In this document: positions 54,336 through 64,000 of the stretch, piece after piece
Layout of the letters: the number at the start of each line of letters is the position of its first letter
Numbering within the stretch: the stretch's first letter is position 1
Assembly: GCA_964487155.1 (NCBI GenBank)
Contig: CAZAQB010000001.1
Coordinates: 28,218 to 92,217 of the forward strand
Reading direction: 5' to 3'
DNA: 64,000 bases
Source of the DNA: CAZAQB01 sp964487155
GTDB taxonomy: Bacteria; Pseudomonadota; Gammaproteobacteria; Nitrococcales; Nitrococcaceae
Made by a program: the position numbers and the translations under genes
Notes under the pieces: generated by a model
Told to the model about the DNA's origin: nothing
Seen by the model: only the letters and a program-made list of their open reading frames with translations
The model's database searches: none

Positions 54336-56789
54336 TCAGAACCTGGCCTCGATACCGGCAAAGAACACTCGGCCGGGGGTTTCCGAGTCAAGCGTGACCT
54401 CACCGTCTTTGAACTTTTTCTTGTCCTGGTCTGGATCCGTGACGTTCAGCGCATCGAAGCTGAGGCTGACGTTAGGCGAAACGCTGTAGCGCAAGCCCAG
54501 GTCCAGCAACAGGCGGTTTTCCTCGACCTCTATCTCGTCAAGCCCCGTCACCTTTTCCAGCTCACCGAGATACTTGGCCGCGATTGTCACCAGCGTGCGC
54601 CGGTCCGGAAAGAGATAGTCCATGCCCGCGTTCAACAGAAAATCCCTCTGCTCGTCGAAGGGCTGCTTCTCTCCGGTATCATCCCGCTCCAGCTCAGAGT
54701 CGTAGACGCCTTCGTTGGCCCACAACACCCAGCCGTCCAGCAGCCCGCTGAAAAATGCCATATGCAGCCGCTGCTCCAGCTCGATCCCCCTGACCCAGCC
54801 ATCCCCTACATTCTCGATACGGAACACGTCCTTGCCGTCTTTCTGGGTTCCCGTATCGGTAAGGCCGATAACGTTGCGCACTTCCTTGTGAAAGGCCAGC
54901 ACCGAGAGCAGCAGATCGGGCGTGTTGTAGGTCAGCTCGAGGTCGAAATTCCAGGCATGTGCCGGCTCCACATCCGGGTTGCCCACCTCGAAGCGGTCGC
55001 CTTTTTCCTTACTGAAGGCCACGGTCTCCTCGAATTTCGGTCGATTGACCTTTCGCGAGACCGCCAGCTTGAGCACGGTGGCGTCTGCGATGCCGTAGCG
55101 CAGCTGGACCGAGGGGTTGACATCCGTGTTCACACTCGTGGCGTCGGAATTCCCGGTGGCTTGGGACTCCCTGCGCACACTCTCCACCCGCACCCCTGGC
55201 TTCAGGCTGAACCTTTCGGTGAAGAACAGCTCGTCCTCCACGAACGCCGCCAGCAGTCGCTCTTCCACCATGAAGTTATCGCCCGATTCAGTCTTGTCAG
55301 AGCGCGCACCGTCGGGTTTGATTTCGACTTTGGTCTTGCCCCGCTCACGATCACGCCAGCGCGCCTGGACGCCAAGGTGCAGATCCTGGACGACCGGGAC
55401 ATCCAGAGGGACTTTGAGCGCCGAGCGGATCTGCCAGAACTCGTCGTCCACGGAGGAGTCCTCCTCCTCTGTCTTGTCGATTGCCCCAGCCTTCAGCACC
55501 CGCTTGGTCTTGCCTTTTTTTTCCGCGGTCTTGAAATAACTGGCGTCGGATTTGAGCCGCATGCCGCCACCCAGTCTGCGCTCATGGTCGAGGGTGACGC
55601 CGACGGTGTAGTCCTCGCCCGCTTCATCCTCGATCTCTCGCTCCGGATCCCTGCCTGTTCGGATCTTGTCCTTGGTCTTGTCTTTGCTGCTGTCCTGACG
55701 GTCGAATCTGGGCTTAAGACGCAACACATCGTGCTCAAGAAACAGCGCAAGCTCGGCGCTGAGATTGAGCGAGTCCTCCGCCACCTCCTCGTCCTCGATC
55801 TCTTCTTCCTTGAACACGCCGTCTTCGTCGAACGTGGTCTTTGTCTTGTCCTTTTCGCGCGGCGTTCGTGCCTGGTCCACAAAAAGGTTGTAACCGAACA
55901 GGGGCGTGGCACGATCCCCCAGCGCAATCCGCAACTGGCGGTTGGTGCCGTCGAGGGTATCGATACCCCCGATATGCCCGTCCAGCTCTAAGCTGAGCTC
56001 ATCGGGTATGGGCCGAGTCTGGACGGCGACCCTTCCTGCGATGCCATCGGACTCGTAGGCCGCGCCCGGATTGCGCAGAATCTCCACCACGTCGACCGCC
56101 AGGGGGGAGAGCCGGCTGGGCTGGAAATCACGGCTGCCGGACAGTCCCGGCAGCTGTATGCCGTCCACCTCGAAGCGGTTGAAGTCCTTGTCCAGGCCGC
56201 GAAACTTGATGTCGCGGTTGACACCCACCGGCCCGCGGAAGAAAACGCCGGGCATGCGATCGATGACATCGCTCAGACGGCGGTTGTTGGGCAGATCTTC
56301 GAATTGCTCCCGGGTCAGCCGCGACACGGGGTCTATGCGGTCAAAGCGCTCCGGATCCTCCGCCTCGCCCACACGCAACGGCGTGACCACGATCGGCCTC
56401 AACCACTCGCGTCTGGCGGCCTCCGGGGCGCTGATCAAGGTGACTGTACGGGAGTCCGAAAATTGATACGCGAGGCCGGTGCCTGCCAGCAACCGGCTCA
56501 GCGCGGCCGCCGGCGCCATGCGCCCGCGCACGCCTTGGCTCTCCAGACCGTCGGTGAGTGCCGAGTCCACCGACACCAGAAGGCCGCTCTGATGGCCGAA
56601 GGCGGTAAGGGCCTGGTCCAGTGAAGCGCCCGGGATGTCGAAGACCTGCTCCTGGCCCGCCCCAGGTGACGCGCCGCCCTGTTGGGCCTGGAGCATGGGC
56701 GGCCCGAGGCACAATCCCAGGCCCAGCAGACCGGCAGCAACGATGCGGGCGGCGGCACGCGGCGCATGGCAGGGCGGGCTCGAAGGCAT
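54336..56789 (-). CDS. TonB-dependent receptor with STN signalling domain
   Basis: 817 residues; ATG at 56789 has GGGAGA eight bases upstream. A signal peptide leads into an STN domain (VFDIPGASLDQALTAFGHQS to about residue 110), which contacts FecR. A TonB-box-like PIVVTPLR follows, then the plug (RLSDVIDRMPGVF, FRGLDKDFNRFEVDGIQLPG) and barrel ending FFAGIEARF. Several stretches are remarkably rich in Lys, Asp and Glu (for example DKTKTTFDEDGVFKEEEIED), and codon use there is less GC-rich than nearby. Together with FecR and FecI this is a FecA-like transducing receptor; ligand unknown. Confidence 0.88.
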   Translation of the reverse strand: MPSSPPCHAPRAAARIVAAGLLGLGLCLGPPMLQAQQGGASPGAGQEQVFDIPGASLDQALTAFGHQSGLLVSVDSALTDGLESQGVRGRMAPAAALSRLLAGTGLAYQFSDSRTVTLISAPEAARREWLRPIVVTPLRVGEAEDPERFDRIDPVSRLTREQFEDLPNNRRLSDVIDRMPGVFFRGPVGVNRDIKFRGLDKDFNRFEVDGIQLPGLSGSRDFQPSRLSPLAVDVVEILRNPGAAYESDGIAGRVAVQTRPIPDELSLELDGHIGGIDTLDGTNRQLRIALGDRATPLFGYNLFVDQARTPREKDKTKTTFDEDGVFKEEEIEDEEVAEDSLNLSAELALFLEHDVLRLKPRFDRQDSSKDKTKDKIRTGRDPEREIEDEAGEDYTVGVTLDHERRLGGGMRLKSDASYFKTAEKKGKTKRVLKAGAIDKTEEEDSSVDDEFWQIRSALKVPLDVPVVQDLHLGVQARWRDRERGKTKVEIKPDGARSDKTESGDNFMVEERLLAAFVEDELFFTERFSLKPGVRVESVRRESQATGNSDATSVNTDVNPSVQLRYGIADATVLKLAVSRKVNRPKFEETVAFSKEKGDRFEVGNPDVEPAHAWNFDLELTYNTPDLLLSVLAFHKEVRNVIGLTDTGTQKDGKDVFRIENVGDGWVRGIELEQRLHMAFFSGLLDGWVLWANEGVYDSELERDDTGEKQPFDEQRDFLLNAGMDYLFPDRRTLVTIAAKYLGELEKVTGLDEIEVEENRLLLDLGLRYSVSPNVSLSFDALNVTDPDQDKKKFKDGEVTLDSETPGRVFFAGIEARF

Positions 56790-57020
56790 TCTGGTCTCCC
56801 GATGGCTATTGCAAGGCTGGCTGCCGCCGCAAGCAGGGGTAGCGGCGGCTCTCACCCCCTATGCCAATCGAGATCGAAAAACCTGCCACCCGACAGGCGC
56901 CGGGCATCGGGCGCCGTCAGGGTCAGGGCGGGAGAAAGTCTGGCTACCGGCCGGGAGGTTGCCCTTGAGAGAATGCCGCGGTCCGAGGCCAACGCGCTCG
57001 GCAACCCCGCAGGTGTGGGG

Positions 57021-58031
57021 TCAGCGGGGCTCGACGCTGACCCAGAACCGGGTGAAGCGGCGCAGGCGCACCGGCAGGCTGCTCGCCAGAGCGCGCAGAG
57101 CGCGCTCGGTATCGTCCAGCGGGTAAGTGCCGGTGACCCGAAGCTGGGCCACCACAGGATCCCAGCGCAACACGCCGTGACGGTGCCGGGAGAGCACCTG
57201 CAACAGCTCCGCAAGGGGCATGCGCTGAGCGGTGAGGAGGCCGTCGGTCCAACTGCCGGCGCCCGGCGCGAGGGGCTCGTCTGCGCTCACGAAGCGCGGC
57301 CCGAGAAGAGTCTGACGGCCGGCATCGACCAGGGTATCCGCGCCCGGACGCTCTGCCGGCAGCAGCCGGACCCGGCCTGAGAGCACCGCCACCGCGGTGC
57401 GGCTCTCGTCGTCGTAGCGCCGCACGTTGAAGCGGGTGCCAAGGGGGCGGATAACGCCGTCGCGGGCCTGCACCTCGAGGGGACGCCCGTGGGGGTCGGC
57501 GCCGGTCCTCACCAGGATCTCGCCGTGGTGCAGCGTGATGCGCCGCCACCGTGGCTGCAGATCCACATCCACCGCCGTGGCACTGTTGAGGTGCAGCTCA
57601 GTGCCATCCGCCAGTACCACCCGGCGGCGCTCTCCCACGCCGGTGCGTTGATCGGCCAGGTAGCTCCAGGCCGGTAACTGCTCCCGCCCGAGCCAGGCGC
57701 CCAGCCCAACCGCACCCAGCCCCGCCAGGCCCTTCAGGGCCCGGCGACGAGAGAGTTGCACTTGCCCCGCGGCATCAAGTGTCTCGCGCGCCAGGGGGGC
57801 CGGCACCGAGCGTCCGGCTCGGCGGAGTTCATCGCCCAGCCCCTGGAGGCGCTGCCAGGCCCGCTCGTGCTCCGGGTGGGCGGCCCGCCAGCGCTGCAGA
57901 GCCCGGCGGGTCTCGGCATCCACTTCGCCGGAGGCGAACGTCACGTACCAGCCCACTGCGGCCTCCAGCACCGCCGGATCCACCGCCGACCCGGCTCCCG
58001 GAGCCTCCGACTCCAGTATCCGGCTGCTCAT
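57021..58031 (-). CDS. fecR: FecR-family anti-sigma/signal transducer
   Basis: 336 residues. The N-terminal cytoplasmic part (WYVTFASGEVDAETRRALQRW, DUF4880) contacts the sigma factor. One membrane segment preceded by SRRRALKGLAGLGAVGLGAW (about 93-112) is followed by the periplasmic FecR domain with TGVGERRRVVLADGTELHLN and GEILVRTG. It relays the receptor's state to FecI. The SRRR before the helix looks Tat-like. Overlaps fecI by four bases. Confidence 0.9.
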   Translation of the reverse strand: MSSRILESEAPGAGSAVDPAVLEAAVGWYVTFASGEVDAETRRALQRWRAAHPEHERAWQRLQGLGDELRRAGRSVPAPLARETLDAAGQVQLSRRRALKGLAGLGAVGLGAWLGREQLPAWSYLADQRTGVGERRRVVLADGTELHLNSATAVDVDLQPRWRRITLHHGEILVRTGADPHGRPLEVQARDGVIRPLGTRFNVRRYDDESRTAVAVLSGRVRLLPAERPGADTLVDAGRQTLLGPRFVSADEPLAPGAGSWTDGLLTAQRMPLAELLQVLSRHRHGVLRWDPVVAQLRVTGTYPLDDTERALRALASSLPVRLRRFTRFWVSVEPR

Positions 58032-58561
58032 TGCTCGCCGCCCTCCCCCTGATAGACCGCCGCGTAACAGTGACGCAGGGCACGGCCCATCGCCTTCTGC
58101 ACCACATTCACCGTGATACCGAGGCGCGCTGCGATGCGCGGATAGGTCAGCCCGTCGAGCTGGGAGAGCAGGAAGATTTGCCGCACACGGGGGGGCAGGC
58201 CATCGAGCATCCGGTCGATGGCCTCCAGCGCCTCCACCACCAGCCGCCGCTCCTCGGGCGAAGGCGCCAGCGGCTCCGGTTGCCGGGCAAGGACCTCCAG
58301 GTAGGCCCGCTCGAGCGCCTGCCGGCGCCAGTGATTAACCACCAGGCCGTGGGCCACTGTGCGCAGGTAGGCACGGGGCTCGGCGAGGCTTTCCAGGTCG
58401 CGGCGCCGGCAGAGCAGGCGCAGGAAGGTATCGTGGGCGAAGTCCTCGGCCTGCGCCGGACACCCCAGGCGTCGCTGCAGCCAGCTCCGCAGCCATTTCA
58501 GGTGGTCACGGTAGAGCGTCTCGGTACGCCGGACCAGGACATCGCTGCTGGAAGACGACAT
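58028..58561 (-). CDS. fecI: FecI-family ECF sigma factor
   Basis: 177 residues. Region 2 is AEDFAHDTFLRLLCRRRD (about 37-54) and region 4 is GLTYPRIAARLGITVNVVQK. It should direct transcription of the TonB receptor gene when FecR is signalled. I placed the start at ATG 58561; an upstream ATG/TTG pair would add up to 12 residues. No clear Fur box was seen in the upstream DNA. Confidence 0.9.
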   Translation of the reverse strand: MSSSSSDVLVRRTETLYRDHLKWLRSWLQRRLGCPAQAEDFAHDTFLRLLCRRRDLESLAEPRAYLRTVAHGLVVNHWRRQALERAYLEVLARQPEPLAPSPEERRLVVEALEAIDRMLDGLPPRVRQIFLLSQLDGLTYPRIAARLGITVNVVQKAMGRALRHCYAAVYQGEGGEQ

Positions 58562-58929
58562 GGAGAACCCGACCGCAGGCCGCATACGAAACCGCAATTA
58601 TTCGCGTTTCGTTCCTTTTCCGCAACCGGCAGATTGCTCCCGCGACCCATCATGTCCAGCAGGGGATTCGTGCTGTCCGGCGACGGCAAGACCGGAGCCT
58701 GCAAGCCCATCAGAGCAGGGGACGCGCCGCGCTTCATGGTCGACTGTCTCGAAGCCCCCCAACCTGCAGGATGGCATCTTCCCCGTCGGTAGCCCGGGAC
58801 CGGCCCTCTCACCCCGGGTGCGGGGCAGGGAGTATCCCAGGCGTGCCGCTGACCGGCCTGATGGGCTGGCATGATATGCTGCGCCCGGCCCAGAGCAGCT
58901 CGGCTGCCGCCATGCCATCTACCTCCTCG
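58562..58929. other. Non-coding region between fecI and mnmA
   Basis: These 368 bases separate the accessory block from mnmA and hold no credible gene on either strand. A CTGACC (58849) and GATATG (58873) pair, 18 bases apart, could be the mnmA promoter. An AT-rich AATTATTCGCG stretch near 58600 may belong to the fecI promoter. Confidence 0.4.
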
Positions 58930-60042
58930 ATGCCCTCACGCGAGCACATCATCGTCGGCCTCTCCGGGGGCGTCGACTCCGCCGTGGCTGCCCTGCTGCT
59001 TGTGGAGCAGGGCCACCGGGTGGAAGGAATGTTCATGCGCAACTGGGAGGATGACGACACCGACACCTACTGCAGCGCCGAGGCCGACCTGCGGGACGCC
59101 CGCTCGGTCTGCGCCGAGCTGGGTATCCCGCTCCACCAGGTAAACTTCGCGGCGCAGTACAAAGCGCGGGTGTTCGAGCACTGCCTGGCGGAGTTCCGGG
59201 CCGGACGCACTCCCAACCCCGACGTGCTCTGCAACCGCCACATCAAGTTCCGGGCGTTCCTCGACCATGCCCGGCGTCTCGGAGCCGCGCGGGTGGCGAC
59301 CGGCCACTATGCCGGCACGGCCCGGCGGCGCGGCACCGTCCAGCTCCTGAAGGCGGCCGACCCGGGCAAGGACCAGACCTATTTCCTGCATCTGCTCGAC
59401 CAGTCCCAGCTGGCGGCGGCGAGCTTTCCGCTGGCGCGGCTGCACAAGACCGAGGTGCGGCGGCTGGCCGAGGATGCCGGCTTCCTCAACTGCGACAAGA
59501 AGGACAGCACCGGCATCTGCTTCGTCGGCGAGCGCGACTTCACCAATTTTCTGTCGCGCTACATCGAGGCGATTCCTGGCGATATCGTCGCCGCCGATGG
59601 CGGGCTCCTGGGACGGCACCGGGGCCTGCCCTTCTACACCATCGGCCAGCGCCGCGGGCTCGCCATCGGCGGGCCGGGCGAGCCGTGGTACGTAGTGGCC
59701 AAGGACCTGAGCCACAACCGGCTTCTGGTGGGCCAGGGCCACGACCACCCGGCCCTGTTCAGCGCCGCCCTGGAGACCGAACCGGCCGCCTGGATCGCCG
59801 GCGCGGCGCCGGCCTTGCCCATGCACTGCAACGCCCGCCTGCGCCACCGCCAGCCGCAACAGCCCTGCCGGGTCCGGGCCCTGGCCGGCGGCCGGCTGCG
59901 GGTGGAGTTCGACCAGCCGCAGCGGGCGGTCACACCAGGCCAGTCGGTGGTCTTCTATCAGGGGGACACCTGCCTGGGTGGCGCCCCGGTGCGCCAGGCC
60001 CTGGCAGGCATCGACGGAGAACGCCGGCTTGGCGTCGGCTGA
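58930..60042 (+). CDS. mnmA: tRNA-specific 2-thiouridylase MnmA
   Basis: 370 residues from ATG 58930 (MPSREHIIVGLSGGVDSAVA); ATG 58912 would add six residues and neither has a strong Shine-Dalgarno. The PP-loop SGGVDS, the catalytic CNRHIKF Cys and the STGICFVGERDF Cys are present. MnmA thiolates U34 of tRNA Lys, Glu and Gln, taking sulfur from the Tus relay. The next gene hflD starts 14 bases before its stop. Confidence 0.96.
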   Translation: MPSREHIIVGLSGGVDSAVAALLLVEQGHRVEGMFMRNWEDDDTDTYCSAEADLRDARSVCAELGIPLHQVNFAAQYKARVFEHCLAEFRAGRTPNPDVLCNRHIKFRAFLDHARRLGAARVATGHYAGTARRRGTVQLLKAADPGKDQTYFLHLLDQSQLAAASFPLARLHKTEVRRLAEDAGFLNCDKKDSTGICFVGERDFTNFLSRYIEAIPGDIVAADGGLLGRHRGLPFYTIGQRRGLAIGGPGEPWYVVAKDLSHNRLLVGQGHDHPALFSAALETEPAAWIAGAAPALPMHCNARLRHRQPQQPCRVRALAGGRLRVEFDQPQRAVTPGQSVVFYQGDTCLGGAPVRQALAGIDGERRLGVG

Positions 60043-60640
60043 CGAACGCCAGCTCCTGGGCCTGGCCGCGGCCATGCAGTGCCTGGTCCAGGTACGCGAG
60101 GTGGCCACCGGCGGCAACTGGGATCCCGGCCTCGCCGGCCCCTGCATCGGTGCCCTGCTGGAGGAATATGACGGCGACATGGCCGCCCTCTATGGCGGCG
60201 TCGAGGCACTGCTGCCCGGGTTGCGGGAGTTCGCCGCCCACTTCGCCAACCCCCACGATCCGGAGACCACCCGCCTGCTGGTGACGGTGATGCAGCTGGA
60301 GCGGCGCCTGGGGCGCAAGCGGGACGTGCTGGCCCGGCTCAGCGAGGGACTGGGCAGCGCGGCCAACCAGGCGCGGTTCTTCGAGCCTCTCCACGAGAAC
60401 GTGGTGCACAGCCTGGGGCATCTCTACAAGGAGACTTTGAGCGGCCTGCGCCCGCGCATCGTGGTGCGCGGGGAGCGCACACACCTGGAGGACCCGTTCC
60501 GGGCCGCGCTGATCCGCTCCCTGCTGCTGGCGGCGGTCCGCTCGGTGAGTCTGTGGCGCGCCAACGGCGGCAGCCGCTTGGGGCTGATCCTCGGGCGGCG
60601 CCGGCTGGTGGAGGAGGCCCGCGCGCTGCTGGCGCGCTGA
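60029..60640 (+). CDS. hflD: High-frequency lysogenization protein HflD homologue
   Basis: 203 residues, all-helical, matching HflD: RQLLGLAAAMQCLVQVREVA, a central GVEALLPGLREF, LERRLGRKRDVLARL and the C-terminal RSLLLAAVRSVSLWRANGGSR. I chose TTG at 60029, preceded by GGAGA nine bases upstream, because ATGs in the frame lie well inside mnmA. The mnmA-hflD order is conserved; HflD is a membrane-peripheral protein of poorly understood role. Confidence 0.88.
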   Translation: MASADERQLLGLAAAMQCLVQVREVATGGNWDPGLAGPCIGALLEEYDGDMAALYGGVEALLPGLREFAAHFANPHDPETTRLLVTVMQLERRLGRKRDVLARLSEGLGSAANQARFFEPLHENVVHSLGHLYKETLSGLRPRIVVRGERTHLEDPFRAALIRSLLLAAVRSVSLWRANGGSRLGLILGRRRLVEEARALLAR

Positions 60641-60910
60641 GGCCCCGCGCCGCCCCTCGTTGGGCGACCCGGACGCCGGAACCCGCACGGCCGCGGCAGC
60701 CATGATCCTGCGGGCCTGCCCCACGCCGTGGGACGGTCACGGCCGCCCCTCCAGGGCCACTCTCGTGTATCATAACGGCCGCTTTGACAGGGGCGCAGGG
60801 CGCCCGCCGCCGAATTAGTCGCAGGTCCACAACAACCAACAGACGGCCCTGCGGAGAAGCGCTCCGCGGCAGCCGCACCGGGAAATCCCGCAACAGGATT
60901 GGGAGGAACG

Positions 60911-63664
<2,754 letters not shown>

Positions 63665-63690
63665 ATCGAGGCTCTGGCGGTAACGCCGAC

Positions 63691-63718
63691 GAGGCCCGGC
63701 CCTGTGCCGGGCCTCTTC
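63691..63718 (+). terminator. Intrinsic terminator after acnA
   Basis: GAGGCCCGGC (63691-63700), loop CCTGT, GCCGGGCCTC (63706-63715), then a T-rich TTCTGTTTC: the best rho-independent terminator in the window. Confidence 0.85.
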
Positions 63719-63730
63719 TGTTTCGGAGAT

Positions 63731-63800
63731 GGGGACTGGGGACTGGGGACTGAGGACTGAGGACTGAGGACTGAGGACTGAGGACTGAGGACTGAGGACT
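63731..63800 (+). repeat. Tandem heptamer array
   Basis: Ten head-to-tail heptamers: three GGGGACT then seven GAGGACT. A short inverted series (CAGTCCT units) follows at 63850-63870 and could fold back on the array. The remaining bases to the window end show no gene. The same heptamer occurs in inverse orientation downstream of serS. Confidence 0.85.
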
Positions 63801-63849
63801 GAGGAGAGCGTGACCTCTCCCCAGCGCCCGTCAAGCCCCCTCTTCCACT

Positions 63850-63870
63850 CAGTCCTCAGTACTCAGTCCT
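63850..63870 (-). repeat. Inverted heptamer units facing the array
   Basis: TCAGTCCTCAGTACTCAGTC is a short run that is the reverse complement of the GAGGACT units, separated from them by about 50 bases. It can form a long imperfect stem with the array. Confidence 0.6.
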
Positions 63871-64000
63871 TTTCACTTCCCTTTGGTGGGCTTCACTGCG
63901 CTCCACCGACCGTACGCCCTTCGACCAGACCCCGGCGGCCGGCGGAGCCCGCGTAGACATGATGGATTGACCTGCCCCGCCTCAACGCTGCGTGGGTTAA

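Noticed and set aside
50326..58670. Flanking direct repeats (GGGTTCGTG / GGATTCGTG) around the FecIRA block as attachment or target sites
   Set aside because: Only about eight of nine bases match and there is no integrase or transposase; likely chance.
63731..63800. CRISPR array
   Set aside because: The repeats are contiguous 7-mers without spacers and no cas gene is nearby.

Overview
The window is about 64 kb of GC-rich (roughly two-thirds G+C) chromosomal DNA. Gene content and order point to a gammaproteobacterium. lolA-rarA-serS, ftsK, aat-bpt-infA, clpA-clpS and mnmA-hflD are arranged as in that class, and prfB keeps the +1 frameshift. The GC level plus a periplasmic formate dehydrogenase island fit the Ectothiorhodospiraceae/Chromatiales side of the class; that placement is inference. 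The assembly contains one 100-base run of N at 12946-13045.

Layout. 1-8925: prfB (3' end cut by the window edge), a porin-like protein, hrpA, a phosphoesterase, thrH, a 5'-nucleotidase and a Bax-inhibitor-like membrane protein. 8926-13429: a 208-bp element with terminal inverted repeats, an ExeA-like ATPase, a dihaem cytochrome, cysB, the N gap and REP-like palindromes. 13430-25093: core genes serS, rarA, lolA, ftsK, a FemAB-like protein, aat, bpt, infA, clpA and clpS. The last group assembles an N-degron pathway: transferases that add Leu/Phe to N-termini, then the ClpS adaptor and ClpA unfoldase.

25409-47159 is the most distinctive part, an almost uninterrupted formate dehydrogenase and molybdenum/tungsten cofactor island. 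Leftward runs torD-like, fdhX, fdhA (Cys-type, Tat-exported), fdhB, two tiny lipoproteins and fdhC, from a near-consensus promoter whose spacer is a GC palindrome. Upstream in the same direction lie four tightly overlapping genes: DUF6505-like, DUF3305, DUF3306 and a poly-ferredoxin. Divergently run a BNR-repeat protein, yqeC, moaD, a rhodanese-ThiF MoeB, mobA and moeA. Next come a DUF6494 gene, a tungstate-type ABC permease and ATPase (no binding protein in the window), an HTH/periplasmic-binding-like regulator, a NTPase-TPR protein with an altered P-loop, and a degenerate biotin-ligase-like protein. The likely job is uptake of tungstate or molybdate, insertion of the cofactor, and periplasmic oxidation of formate with electrons passed to the quinone pool.

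47392-50333: isocitrate lyase with a divergent LysR regulator and a Nudix hydrolase. 50415-58561: an accessory block between nudJ and mnmA, with an orphan histidine kinase, a PepSY membrane protein, a TPR protein, an STN-type TonB receptor, FecR and FecI, i.e. cell-surface signalling and probable metal or siderophore uptake. 58930-63664: mnmA, hflD and acnA. The window closes with a terminator and a heptamer repeat array. No rRNA, tRNA, CRISPR array, transposase or phage gene was recognised.
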